A stretch of 39,349 bases of DNA from Candidatus Nitrosomaritimum aestuariumsis (GCA_013867335.1 JACEMX010000161.1:1-39349); one strand, 5' to 3'. Positions 26,710-35,295 are shown, counted from the first letter of the stretch. Translations and numbers: made by a program. The notes: generated by a model not told the origin, from the sequence alone.

Positions 26710-27351
26710 CTAGATACCGTGAATATCTTCACCGTATTTTTTTTCTATAACAGAGCTTGATACTTCAGGAATTGGTGACTGAAGCCTTGCAACTGTTACA
26801 TCCAGGTTTATTTTCTTGCATCCTTCTGTAATGAATTTCTCCTGATGAATCTGATCATACCCAAGTGCTATTATCTCCGGTCGAATAAGGTCAACAGTTT
26901 TGAAGATATCTCCTTCATGACCAACCACGCTCAGATTCACCATTGAGAGCGAGTCTACAAGCAATTTTCTTTGATTTTGATTATGTAATGGAAGACGCTT
27001 TTTCATCTTCTCGGCAGTTTTGTCAGTTGCAATCACAACTATGAGGATATCTCCCAGGGACTTTGCTGCATTTAGAGTGTGAATGTGACCAGGATGAATT
27101 ATGTCAAAAACTCCTCCGGCTAATACCACTTTAAGAGAACTTCTACCATTTTCTGTTAGTGTTTTTTTATCTTCATTGATCAGGTGATTTGAAATACACT
27201 CCTGTATTTTTGAGTCAATTATCTCGTCTGTTACTCCGACTTTTTCTTTTATGATGTCTGTTGGGTCTCTATCACTTAATGACGACACGTACATTGATGA
27301 TAAAATTAGCTTCTCTAACGGCTTCAACTTTATTTTATAGAATTGACCCAC
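26710..27351 (-). CDS. ribL: RibL-like FAD synthetase/cytidylyltransferase
   Basis: The 213-residue protein contains a nucleotidyltransferase domain (about 75-205) with the HxGH motif in AGGVFDIIHPGHIHTL. The ISSTMIK counterpart is replaced by IPEVSSSVIEKKYG. Archaeal RibL adenylates FMN to FAD. The first 70 residues (LILSSMYVSSL...GVTDEIIDSKIQECISNHLINED...LTENGRSSL) look like a winged helix and are extra compared with the roughly 150-residue stand-alone RibL. The start is GTG. Transcription seems to come from the dph5 side. Other cytidylyltransferase substrates are possible, but the RibK neighbour favours FAD. Confidence 0.82.
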   Translation of the reverse strand: MGQFYKIKLKPLEKLILSSMYVSSLSDRDPTDIIKEKVGVTDEIIDSKIQECISNHLINEDKKTLTENGRSSLKVVLAGGVFDIIHPGHIHTLNAAKSLGDILIVVIATDKTAEKMKKRLPLHNQNQRKLLVDSLSMVNLSVVGHEGDIFKTVDLIRPEIIALGYDQIHQEKFITEGCKKINLDVTVARLQSPIPEVSSSVIEKKYGEDIHGI

Positions 27352-27369
27352 TCTTTAATTCATCGATGA

Positions 27370-28407
27370 CTACATCTTAGGATCAAAGCCTTTTGCCAAT
27401 CTTAAGGCATCCACCAAACCATCTGCATACCCGATACTAAGTATGGCAACTTCATCTTGACCGTCTTCTAGAAATTTTTCTGCATCTCGAATGTATAGCT
27501 CTGCGTTTTCCAAAATTATCTGATATTCCTTTTGTCCTTTGTAGTGAGGCTCTATCTCTTCTAGAGCTTCGCGAACCATTGGAACATATTTTTTCATCAT
27601 TTGAATTGAAATCTTTTCTGTCTTCTCAGAATTATCTGTGGGTTCATCAAGACAATCTCCCAATATTTTCAGAGCATCTGATTCTGTAAAGTGAAGTCTT
27701 CCTGTAATTATTACGGTATGTGGTGGTTTGCCAAAATCCATTTTTTTTAGGCTAGATATTTTTCCTGAAATAATTGATTGATTTGCAAATCCAATTCTTG
27801 AGGCCACCACTGCATAAGTTGACGAATCAATAACGTTTCGTTTCTGCCCCTTTTCGGTTTCTACTAGTCCCATCAGTGCATCTTTTGGATCCAAGAAGAA
27901 ATCTTTGTCTTGATTATATTCTAAGAGCAAAACAGTGTGATTTCCCTCGATGATATTTTTGTAAATTACATAGTATGGAGTGGTAAGTGATTTCATCTCA
28001 CTCATTATTGTTGCAATTCTTCCAACTTTGTAAAAATGAAGGCCACACTCCCCTATCATTGAAGTCAAAGAAGAAGATGCATGAATTGATTTTGTTTTTA
28101 TTTTCTCTTCGATGGCTCTGGTGCGTAGTTCTATGTGGGTTGTGGCAATGTATGGGTCACCATAAGATAGAAGAACAACTTTATTTCTTTTCGCGTTTTT
28201 TAAAATCTCATTCCCATCTTCTACTAGCCATCTTTTTGCAGGTCTGAAATCTCCTTTTGTCATTTTTTTAATCTTTGACAAGTCAGATTTTCCAATAGGG
28301 CTAGTAAATTGTTCAAGATAAATGATGTCTGCCTTTGCTAAAACCTCTTGGGCCTCAAGCGGTATTGATTTTGCACCGGAAATTCCTAGGCCAACAAACC
28401 AAAGCAT
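27370..28407 (-). CDS. dph5: Diphthine synthase with C-terminal DUF357-like domain
   Basis: The 345-residue protein begins with the tetrapyrrole-methylase-type Dph5/DphB domain (1-260: MLWFVGLGISGAKSI, LLSYGDPYIATTH, SIHASSSLTSMIGECGLHFYKVG). It methylates the modified histidine of elongation factor 2 on the way to diphthamide. Stand-alone archaeal Dph5 is about 260 residues. The extra C-terminal 75 or so residues (YVPMVREALEEIEP...YIRDAEKFLEDGQDEVAILSIGYADGLVDALRLA) look like the small helical DUF357 protein of other archaea. Its ATG overlaps the lysK stop (TAATG). Confidence 0.9.
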   Translation of the reverse strand: MLWFVGLGISGAKSIPLEAQEVLAKADIIYLEQFTSPIGKSDLSKIKKMTKGDFRPAKRWLVEDGNEILKNAKRNKVVLLSYGDPYIATTHIELRTRAIEEKIKTKSIHASSSLTSMIGECGLHFYKVGRIATIMSEMKSLTTPYYVIYKNIIEGNHTVLLLEYNQDKDFFLDPKDALMGLVETEKGQKRNVIDSSTYAVVASRIGFANQSIISGKISSLKKMDFGKPPHTVIITGRLHFTESDALKILGDCLDEPTDNSEKTEKISIQMMKKYVPMVREALEEIEPHYKGQKEYQIILENAELYIRDAEKFLEDGQDEVAILSIGYADGLVDALRLAKGFDPKM

Positions 28408-29540
28408 TACTGTATCTTCATTTTTCTATCGTGAAGTCGTTTCAAATGTTGTAAAGTTTTCTTTAAGATTTCAATCCCTCGAAGGTACTCATCAATTGAG
28501 ACCTTTTCATCTATTGTATGTGCTTCGTGAGGATCCCCTGGACCATAGGTTACAACAGGAATGTTCCATTGGTTTCCAATGACATTCATGTCTCCAGTTC
28601 CTGTTTTACGAATTAATGTTGGTCTGGAATGTTCTACTTCCATTACACCTAAGGTAAAGGCTCTGACAATTGGTGAGTTATGTGGTGCCTCAAAAGGTTC
28701 AGTCTCATCAAGTATGGAGTAAAATGCCTCAATCTGTCTTCTTTCAGAAATTTCCTTTACTAGTGTGGCAATTTTTTGTTCAACTGATTTACAGTTCATG
28801 TCTACTGGAATTCTGATATCCATTGTTGCCACGCACTCTTTTGGTGTAACGTTGTGGCTTGTTCCTCCAGTGATCTCAGTTAGCGTTGCAGTAAGCAACA
28901 TTCCCTTGGTTTTTTCTTCTTGTCCACTTTCAAGTCCTTGTTTGAGCTCATTTGTAAAAATCATGGATTCTTCTATGGCGTTTTTTGAGAGCCATGGAGC
29001 ACTAGCATGAGAACTATCCTCTGCTGTAATTTTTAGATTAATTGCCAATCTTCCTTTGTATGCTATTGTCACTTGTTTGATACCGCTTGGCTCGCCGAAA
29101 ATAGCGTAATCAATATCCATCTCTTTTTTGACTAAATTTTTAATCCCAGTGGCATTTCCTTCTTCATCTACTGCGCCAACAAAAATTACTGTCCCATTGT
29201 TATTTTGAATAGAAGCTGCTGCAAAAAGCATGGCCATCAAAGGTGCTTTTGCATCTGAGGCACCTCTTCCATAAAGTGAATCTCCTTCTTTTCTTACCTT
29301 TACTTTTCCAGGTACGACATCCATGTGACCGCACAAGAGAATCTTTGGAGAGCCAGAGCCTTTCTTTGCCAAAATATTTCCAACCTCATCAATGTGAATA
29401 TCTTCAAAACCCAAATCATCACACTTGTCTGCGAGAAATTCTGCCATTGCTCTTTCGTTCAGTGATGGTGTATACAGACGAAGAGCTTTCTCAAGCATCT
29501 TTACTGCAAATCTTGGTGTTACTGTAAATGTCGTGTCCAA
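28407..29540 (-). CDS. lysK: [LysW]-lysine/[LysW]-ornithine hydrolase (M20 family)
   Basis: This 377-residue M20 metallopeptidase-like enzyme releases lysine or ornithine from the LysW carrier in the last step. Metal ligands are visible in LLCGHMDVVPG, YGRGASDAK, AVDEEG (catalytic Glu), FGEPSG and DPHEAHTIDE. Only one lysK-type gene is present for two carriers, so it probably serves both branches. The start is TTG, placed 3 nt after the lysX stop; the next Met is at residue 15. It sits between lysX and dph5 in the lysine half of the cluster. Confidence 0.93.
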   Translation of the reverse strand: MDTTFTVTPRFAVKMLEKALRLYTPSLNERAMAEFLADKCDDLGFEDIHIDEVGNILAKKGSGSPKILLCGHMDVVPGKVKVRKEGDSLYGRGASDAKAPLMAMLFAAASIQNNNGTVIFVGAVDEEGNATGIKNLVKKEMDIDYAIFGEPSGIKQVTIAYKGRLAINLKITAEDSSHASAPWLSKNAIEESMIFTNELKQGLESGQEEKTKGMLLTATLTEITGGTSHNVTPKECVATMDIRIPVDMNCKSVEQKIATLVKEISERRQIEAFYSILDETEPFEAPHNSPIVRAFTLGVMEVEHSRPTLIRKTGTGDMNVIGNQWNIPVVTYGPGDPHEAHTIDEKVSIDEYLRGIEILKKTLQHLKRLHDRKMKIQ

Positions 29541-29543
29541 TTC

Positions 29544-30392
29544 TTACTTGCCAGATTGCATTGCATAGTCAAGCATTAATGAAGGTATATCAACATCACA
29601 AACTCTGACAGTGTTTTTGTATTCAGTAGTGTTGTTTACCTCGTGAACTACTAATCCTCGTTCGTCACTTTCCATCAGGTCTACACCAACTATTTGGCCT
29701 TGTACGGCATCTTTTGCTTTAATGCACATCTCCTCCATCTCTTGGGTGACTGGGCATGGGGTTGCAGTTCCTCCCAAGGCCATATTTGTTTTCCAATTTC
29801 CATCACCGGAAGTTCTGTAAATTGCCGCAACAATTTTGTCTCCAACCATTATGGCTCTAATGTCTCTGGGAGGTCTTTGAACAAATTCCTCCAAATAATG
29901 AACTTGATAAATTGGATACATTTTTTCTCGGCTCTCGATAATGCCATCTGCGGAGTCTTTGTCGTTTAATTTTGAAATTAATCTTCCCCAACTTCCTACT
30001 GTTGGTTTTATGACTTTGGGATACCCTTGAATGTCTAGTGCTTCTATGGCCGCATCTTTGGAAAATGCGACAGTTGCATCAGGTGTTGGCACTCCATGTT
30101 TTTTCAACAGCATGTGGGTAAACAACTTGTTTCCGGCAAATATCCCTGTGTTAAGGCAATTGATTACATTTACACCAAGACCTTCAAGAGCTGCAGTAGA
30201 GTGAAGGTTTCTGTAATAGCTTACACACCTCTGAATTACAGTTCCATAGTCTTCTGGTTTTTTCTCTAAATCTAAAAATAATTTTTTACAATCGACCATC
30301 TGGATATTGATATTCTTTTTTTTTCCAGCTTCTAGTAGAGCTTTTTCTTCCCATCGGATGGTATCGTAAAGAATCGTTACGTCAGGATTCAC
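29544..30392 (-). CDS. lysX: [LysW]-aminoadipate ligase LysX (RimK family)
   Basis: The 282-residue ATP-grasp ligase joins an amino acid to the C-terminal Glu of LysW through an isopeptide bond. It has KPTVGSWGRLISK, RPPRDIRAIMVGD and HEVNNTTEYKNTV followed by VDIP, close to the Thermus LysX tail (my recollection), supporting alpha-aminoadipate as substrate. The GTG at 30392 overlaps the lysW1 stop (GTGA) and gives the expected start NPDVTILYDTIRWEEKAL. An in-frame TTG at 30401 is the alternative. Its partner carrier unexpectedly ends in Gln. Confidence 0.88.
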   Translation of the reverse strand: MNPDVTILYDTIRWEEKALLEAGKKKNINIQMVDCKKLFLDLEKKPEDYGTVIQRCVSYYRNLHSTAALEGLGVNVINCLNTGIFAGNKLFTHMLLKKHGVPTPDATVAFSKDAAIEALDIQGYPKVIKPTVGSWGRLISKLNDKDSADGIIESREKMYPIYQVHYLEEFVQRPPRDIRAIMVGDKIVAAIYRTSGDGNWKTNMALGGTATPCPVTQEMEEMCIKAKDAVQGQIVGVDLMESDERGLVVHEVNNTTEYKNTVRVCDVDIPSLMLDYAMQSGK

Positions 30393-30556
30393 TGTCCCCA
30401 ATCCTCGCCAACCGTTTGGGCCGGCTTTAGATCGAAACCATCTGAACCTTTTGCTAATTCAAAACTTGCACCGCATTCGGGACATGTTACGATTTCTCCT
30501 TCTAAAGCATCGCTTGGTATGGAGATATCTGCATCACATTCATCGCATTTTGCCAT
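30389..30556 (-). CDS. lysW: LysW-type carrier protein 1, ending in EDWGQ
   Basis: This 55-residue acidic zinc-ribbon carrier is too short for many gene callers. Zn ligands are C4/C7 (CDEC) and C25/C28 (CPEC), followed by GASFEL. It overlaps lysS upstream (TAATG) and lysX downstream (GTGA), so its place in the lysine branch is firm. The family ends in EDWGE, whose terminal Glu side chain accepts the substrate. Here the last codon is CAG, giving EDWGQ. The frame is intact throughout, so this is not a shift. Either a sequence error, a G-to-C change, or altered chemistry must explain it. Confidence 0.9.
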   Translation of the reverse strand: MAKCDECDADISIPSDALEGEIVTCPECGASFELAKGSDGFDLKPAQTVGEDWGQ

Positions 30557-31746
30557 TATTTTTCCTCGGGTTTTTCTTTTTTGTCGTCATTAATTATCTT
30601 TTTTTCGAGTCTGTCTGCTAATGGAATTTCAATAAGATCCCCCATTCGTAAGTTCTTCAAACCTGTTGCAACGGCTTTTGCAGACTCGCTGTCTTTTTCG
30701 AGCCCTAAAATGGACATCAAATAAGACGCACCTGTTTTTCCTGCAAGCTCCCCGAAAACAATCCTCCTTCGGTTACCCACTGTTCTTGGTGGAATAGGCT
30801 CATAGGCTGCTGGGTTTCTGAGAATTGCAGCCAGGTGGGTTCCTGCTTTGTGCTTGTATGCTGAGCTTCCAACAATGGGCTTTGAATCATACGGCTTGAT
30901 TATTGTATATTCTTCAATTAATCGAGACAAGTCTTGAAGCATGTCCAGTCTAAAGTCATTTGGAGATTTGTAGAGGTAAGTCAATGCCACTGAAACTTCT
31001 GCAAGTGATGGAATTCCAGTTCTCTCACCTATTCCGTCAATTGTAGTGTGTATTTGATCTACTCCACCGTCACATGCAGCAAAAGCATTTGCAAGTGCAA
31101 ATCCAATATCATTGTGTACATGTGCATCAAGTGGTGTGTCTACTGCTGACCTGACTTTTTTTACAAAATTATACATTCCCACTGGACGTAGGATTCCTAC
31201 AGTATCTGGAAGACTGATTCTGTCCACACCTGCTTCTTCTATCGCTCTGCACATCTTTAAGAGAAATTCTGGCTCTGCTCTGCTTCCATCTTCAACTGTA
31301 AATCTAATTTTTAATCCATGAGACTTTGCATACTCTACTGTTTCTACTGCCCTTTCCATTGCTTGCTGCCTTGTGATTCGAAGTTTGTCTTTCAGGTGAA
31401 TGTCTGAAATACCAAGATAAGCTGCACACCATTTTGCATCGCAGCTCAGAGAAACATCGATGTCTTCTTTGAGTGCTCGTCCATGAGAAACAATATCTGC
31501 ATTAAGGCCCTGCTTGATGATTGTTTTTACTGCTTCTTTATGATCATCAGATACAACCGGAGAAATTTCAATTTGGTCTACTCCAAAATAATCTAACATC
31601 CATGCAATCTGTATTCTCTGCTTGTTGGTAAAAGAAACTCCTGGGTGTTGTTCTCCTTCTCTTAGAGTGCTATCAAGAACTCTAATCTTCTTTGGATTCT
31701 TTTCATACGAGTTGTACAAATCTGCATAGTAATTCGGATCCTTCAT
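30556..31746 (-). CDS. lysS: Homocitrate synthase (DRE-TIM metallolyase)
   Basis: The 396-residue enzyme condenses 2-oxoglutarate with acetyl-CoA to homocitrate, opening the aminoadipate route to lysine. The DRE-TIM signature is RVLDSTLREGEQHPGVSF; the metal ligands include HVHNDIGFALANA; GERTGIPSL and AGTHLAAILRNPAAYEPIPP follow. The DSTLREGEQ form favours homocitrate over isopropylmalate synthase, and the two lysine genes that follow agree. The Lys/Glu-rich tail (DRLEKKIINDDKKEKPEEK) is a small extension. Citramalate synthase is an unlikely alternative. Confidence 0.9.
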   Translation of the reverse strand: MKDPNYYADLYNSYEKNPKKIRVLDSTLREGEQHPGVSFTNKQRIQIAWMLDYFGVDQIEISPVVSDDHKEAVKTIIKQGLNADIVSHGRALKEDIDVSLSCDAKWCAAYLGISDIHLKDKLRITRQQAMERAVETVEYAKSHGLKIRFTVEDGSRAEPEFLLKMCRAIEEAGVDRISLPDTVGILRPVGMYNFVKKVRSAVDTPLDAHVHNDIGFALANAFAACDGGVDQIHTTIDGIGERTGIPSLAEVSVALTYLYKSPNDFRLDMLQDLSRLIEEYTIIKPYDSKPIVGSSAYKHKAGTHLAAILRNPAAYEPIPPRTVGNRRRIVFGELAGKTGASYLMSILGLEKDSESAKAVATGLKNLRMGDLIEIPLADRLEKKIINDDKKEKPEEK

Positions 31747-31772
31747 TACAGAAATCGTTGGGATAATTTTTC

Positions 31773-31780
31773 CATATAAA
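31773..31780 (-). promoter_or_regulatory. TATA box of the lysine operon
   Basis: On the minus strand TTTATATG lies about 30 bp before the lysS ATG, the usual archaeal distance. Confidence 0.5.
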
Positions 31781-31783
31781 CAT

Positions 31784-31800
31784 ATTCGTACTACATTCGT
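31784..31800. promoter_or_regulatory. ATTCGT direct repeat upstream of lysS
   Basis: ATTCGT occurs at 31784-31789 and 31795-31800, 11 bp apart start to start (one helical turn), directly upstream of the lysS TATA box. A third copy in inverse orientation (ACGAAT, 31851-31856) lies beside the end of the lrp gene. These could be half-sites for the Lrp/LysM-type regulator encoded next door. Confidence 0.4.
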
Positions 31801-31862
31801 TGGATTTTAACAAAGATGATCCTAAATTCAAAGAATTTCGATTTTTTAAAACGAATGTCGGT

Positions 31863-32282
31863 TTAGACTATTTTTCTTAAAATTATTACCGTATTGGTAT
31901 CAATAACCCCTGGAATCTTTCTTAACGCATCAATACTATTGTTAATCTCTGCAATGTTTGATGCACTGATAATTGTTGTAATATCATACTGCCCTGTAAT
32001 TTCGTAAACTGTCTTGACTCCTTCTAGTTTTGCAAGTTTTACTGAAACTTTTGATGTGTCAGTTGCAGAATCAACTGAAACTAGAACTATTGCGCTGGTT
32101 ACATTTTCTTCTCCAAGCTCTAAAGTAAATCTCTTGATTGCACCTGTGTCTACTAAATTTTTAACCCGCCTTCTAACTGCTGATTCTGAAAGCTTTAGTT
32201 TCTTTCCAATATCTACAAAAGACTCTCTGGAATTTTCTCTAAGAAAATCAATAATTTTTTCGTCTACTTTATCCTTGAACAC
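31863..32282 (-). CDS. lysM: Lrp/AsnC family regulator (LysM-like)
   Basis: The 139-residue protein has an N-terminal winged helix (DEKIIDFLRENSRESFVDIGKKLKLSESAVRRRVKNLVDTGAIKRFTLELG) and a C-terminal RAM/ligand-binding domain (VKTVYEITGQYDITTIISA...GVIDTNTVIIL). Lrp-type octamers sense amino acids; Sulfolobus LysM responds to lysine at a lysW operon. Being the last gene of the arginine half and directly upstream of the lysS promoter, it is the likely local regulator. It overlaps lysJ by 14 bp. Confidence 0.9.
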   Translation of the reverse strand: MFKDKVDEKIIDFLRENSRESFVDIGKKLKLSESAVRRRVKNLVDTGAIKRFTLELGEENVTSAIVLVSVDSATDTSKVSVKLAKLEGVKTVYEITGQYDITTIISASNIAEINNSIDALRKIPGVIDTNTVIILRKIV

Positions 32283-33450
32283 TTCTTTTCTTCTCCTCTT
32301 CTGTAAGTACAGAATCTAAGGCTTGTAAAACTTTTGTTATATCTTCTTCAGTTATTACTAGAGGGGGAAGAATTCTCAGAATATTTCTACCAGAATAAAG
32401 CATCAAAACTCCCTCTTTGATTAAATTCATCAGTATGTCTCTTACCTCAAACTTTAACTCTACTCCTATCATTAGGCCTTTGCCTCTTATTTCTCTGATT
32501 ATCGCATGCTTTTCTTTTAGTTTCTCAAGTCCTTCTCTGAAAATTTTTCCCATCTTTTCAGAATTTTCAATCAAACCATCTTCAGTTATGGCTTTGAGAG
32601 CTGCCACTCCTGCAGCACATGATAATGGGTTTCCTCCAAACGTTGAGGAGTGTTCACCCTTGCTAATTGATGCCAAAATATCTGGTCTTACAAGTGTGGC
32701 GCCCATTGGGACTCCTCCTGCAATTCCTTTTGCAAGGCACATGATGTCAGGAGCTGTATTCCAGTGATCACAAGCCCATAATCGTCCAGTTCTTCCTAGA
32801 CCTGCCTGAATTTCGTCAAAAATTAAAAGAATTCCTTTCTCATCGCACAACTTTCTTACTTCCTGTAGGAATCCATCAGGTGCAACAACTATCCCGCTTT
32901 CTCCTTGAATTGGCTCTAAAATCACAAATGCAGTGTCATCATCAATTACTGAGCGGAGGGATTCCATATCTCCGTATGATGCAAAAGATACTTTTTCTAC
33001 TAATGGTGCAAATGCTTTTTTGTATTTTGGATTAAATGTTAATGATAATGCTCCGAAGGATTTTCCATGGTAGGAGCCTTTCATTGCAACCATTCCTTTT
33101 TTGCCAGTAAACTTTCTTGCAAATTTCATTGCAGCTTCTACAGCTTCTGCTCCACTATTGTTTAGATGAACCTGTGTTAGATTTTTTGGTGCAAGACCAA
33201 TCAGTGTTTTGAGAAACTCTTCTCTTGTTTTGTTATAAAGAGAACTGTGAACTGTAATGATTTTGTCAACTTGTTCTTTAATTGCTTTGTTTACTCTATC
33301 ATTCTGATGTCCGACAAGTGCAACGCCATAGCCTCCCATACAATCAATGTACTCTTTTCCATCAGTATCCCAAACATGGGCTCCTTTTCCTTTCTCAACT
33401 GTTACTGGAAATCTCTGATAGAGGTTTCCCATAAATTGGTCTTCACTCAT
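32269..33450 (-). CDS. lysJ: [LysW]-semialdehyde aminotransferase (ArgD/LysJ)
   Basis: This 393-residue class III PLP aminotransferase puts the amino group on the LysW-bound semialdehyde, using glutamate. It has the NSGAEAVEAAMKFARKFTG segment, LIFDEIQAGLGRTG and the Schiff-base lysine in MCLAKGIAGGVPMGA. One copy for two pathways suggests bifunctional use for ornithine and lysine. Its ATG overlaps the lysZ stop by 8 bp, and its tail overlaps lrp. Confidence 0.93.
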   Translation of the reverse strand: MSEDQFMGNLYQRFPVTVEKGKGAHVWDTDGKEYIDCMGGYGVALVGHQNDRVNKAIKEQVDKIITVHSSLYNKTREEFLKTLIGLAPKNLTQVHLNNSGAEAVEAAMKFARKFTGKKGMVAMKGSYHGKSFGALSLTFNPKYKKAFAPLVEKVSFASYGDMESLRSVIDDDTAFVILEPIQGESGIVVAPDGFLQEVRKLCDEKGILLIFDEIQAGLGRTGRLWACDHWNTAPDIMCLAKGIAGGVPMGATLVRPDILASISKGEHSSTFGGNPLSCAAGVAALKAITEDGLIENSEKMGKIFREGLEKLKEKHAIIREIRGKGLMIGVELKFEVRDILMNLIKEGVLMLYSGRNILRILPPLVITEEDITKVLQALDSVLTEEEKKRSVQG

Positions 33451-34246
33451 GTTGAATCACCGTACAGTTATCATGAGAAATTGCTGCAGATATAGGATTT
33501 TCTTTCTGACCATTTGCAATCAAAGCCTCTTTTACTCCCATGTCTAATGCTTCAGTTGATGCTAGGATTTTTTTCTCCATTCCGGGACCAATTTTTGGCC
33601 TGATTTCTTTTGCTTCTGCAAGAGTTAGTTTAGTTACCAGTTTGTCATCCATCAAAAGCCCATCTACATTTGTGATGAAAAGCACCTTGTCAGTTCCTAC
33701 TCTTCCTGCCACATATGCTGCAGCTCTGTCCCCATCTACATTGAGAAATTCAGACTCTTCGCTTATTGCAATGGGGGAGATGACTGGAGTGAGGCCTTGA
33801 TCAAGCAAGGATTTGATTAATTCTGAATTAATTTGACGAATTTTACCTGTGTATCCTCCATCAATTGCCTGTTTTCGGCCTTTTTCATTTACGATTAGTA
33901 GCTTCTTTTTTCTTTCTGCCTGTATCACTTTGGCATCTACTCCGGACAAACCAATTGCATTAACTCCATTTTTTTGAAGCATCTGAACTATTGTCTTGTT
34001 TATTCGTCCGGCCATAACCATGGTAAAAATTTCAGCAGTTTCTTTGTCTGTATACCTGCTTTTGATTCCGCTGGGGGATGTGACAAACTTTGGTTCTTTC
34101 CCTAACTGTTCGCAAACTTTGGTGACTTCCTTTCCTCCGCCATGAACAATAATCACTCCTTCTGTTTCTGCAACTTTTTTGATATCTAAAATTGTTGAAG
34201 GATGTAAGTTATCTACCACACTTCCACCGATTTTGATTGTAATCAT
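33443..34246 (-). CDS. lysZ: [LysW]-glutamate/aminoadipate kinase (ArgB/LysZ)
   Basis: The 267-residue amino-acid kinase phosphorylates the side-chain carboxylate of the carrier-bound substrate. It shows the N-terminal Lys in MITIKIGGS, IIVHGGGKEVTKV, the central GLSGVDAKVIQA, and LNVDGDRAAAYVAG. Length is as expected. A 2-nt gap to argC/lysY and an 8-bp overlap with lysJ place it in the same operon. Confidence 0.93.
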   Translation of the reverse strand: MITIKIGGSVVDNLHPSTILDIKKVAETEGVIIVHGGGKEVTKVCEQLGKEPKFVTSPSGIKSRYTDKETAEIFTMVMAGRINKTIVQMLQKNGVNAIGLSGVDAKVIQAERKKKLLIVNEKGRKQAIDGGYTGKIRQINSELIKSLLDQGLTPVISPIAISEESEFLNVDGDRAAAYVAGRVGTDKVLFITNVDGLLMDDKLVTKLTLAEAKEIRPKIGPGMEKKILASTEALDMGVKEALIANGQKENPISAAISHDNCTVIQHE

Positions 34247-34248
34247 TT

Positions 34249-35295
34249 CTAAACCGGTGTTAGTGGTGTGTATCTTAAACCATCCATCTCATCGAATCCA
34301 CACATTACATTCATGTTCTGAATGGCTGAACCTGCAGCTCCTTTCATCAGGTTATCTGAAGCTGATAGGGCAATCAATCTATGATTGTCTTCATCCAAAT
34401 CAAATCCGATGTCACAAAAGTTTGAACCAACCAAGAACTTTGGATCTGGGAATTTGTATAATCCTTTTTTGTCTCTAATCAATCGGACAAATTTTTCTTC
34501 ACCATAAGTTTGACGATAAAGCTTCCACAATTCTTTTTCTTCAATATCTTTTTTCATAAATGTGTGATTGGTACATAATATTCCGCGTACTACATCTACT
34601 GCATGTGGGCTCATTGAAACGTGAATCTTTCTTCCTGCAATCTCACTTAGTTCTTGTTCGATTTCACCGGTGTGTCTATGTTTTGCAGGCTTGTATGGCC
34701 TGATAACTCCTGCTCGCATTGCATGCGCAGTACCAGAGCCTGAACCTGCTCCTGATGAGCCAATCTTAGAATCAACTACAATGTGCTCAGTATCAATCAG
34801 ATCATTTCGAATTAGTGGTGCTAGTGCTAGCATTGATGTTACTGCCATACAACCAGGGCATGATACAAGCTGTGCGTTTTTGATTTGTTCTCTGTGTAAT
34901 TCAGGAACTCCAAAAACAGAATTTTTCAAATAATCTGGATGTGGGTGCTCCCATCCATACCATTTATCGTAATCTTCAGGGGTGTGTAATCTATAATCTG
35001 CACTCAAATCAATAATTTTGATACCTCTGTCGTAGAGGGCCTTTACAATTTCAGTTGCTGTTCCATGTGGTACTGCAGTAAACACCAAATCACATTGGTC
35101 TGAAATTTTCTCGTAATCCATCTCTGAAAATGTTAGATCGGTAAATCCCTTCAAGCTTGGTTGAACTCTGTGCAAATACTCTCCGACATGCTGTCGTGAG
35201 GTTACCATGCTGATCTCAACGTCTGGGTGATTTACAAGTAAACGAAGGGTTTCTCCTCCTACATATCCTGAAGCGCCAACTACTCCTACTTTCAT
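34249..35295 (-). CDS. lysY: [LysW]-acyl-phosphate reductase (ArgC/LysY)
   Basis: This 348-residue NADPH enzyme reduces the acyl phosphate to the semialdehyde. Rossmann motif VGASGYVGGETLRLL is at the N terminus, the catalytic Cys is in SCPGCMAVTSML, and PHAVDVVRGI carries the conserved His. GSSGAGSGSGTAH is typical of ArgC. It follows argX by 28 bp in the arginine half and is probably shared by both branches. Confidence 0.93.
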   Translation of the reverse strand: MKVGVVGASGYVGGETLRLLVNHPDVEISMVTSRQHVGEYLHRVQPSLKGFTDLTFSEMDYEKISDQCDLVFTAVPHGTATEIVKALYDRGIKIIDLSADYRLHTPEDYDKWYGWEHPHPDYLKNSVFGVPELHREQIKNAQLVSCPGCMAVTSMLALAPLIRNDLIDTEHIVVDSKIGSSGAGSGSGTAHAMRAGVIRPYKPAKHRHTGEIEQELSEIAGRKIHVSMSPHAVDVVRGILCTNHTFMKKDIEEKELWKLYRQTYGEEKFVRLIRDKKGLYKFPDPKFLVGSNFCDIGFDLDEDNHRLIALSASDNLMKGAAGSAIQNMNVMCGFDEMDGLRYTPLTPV

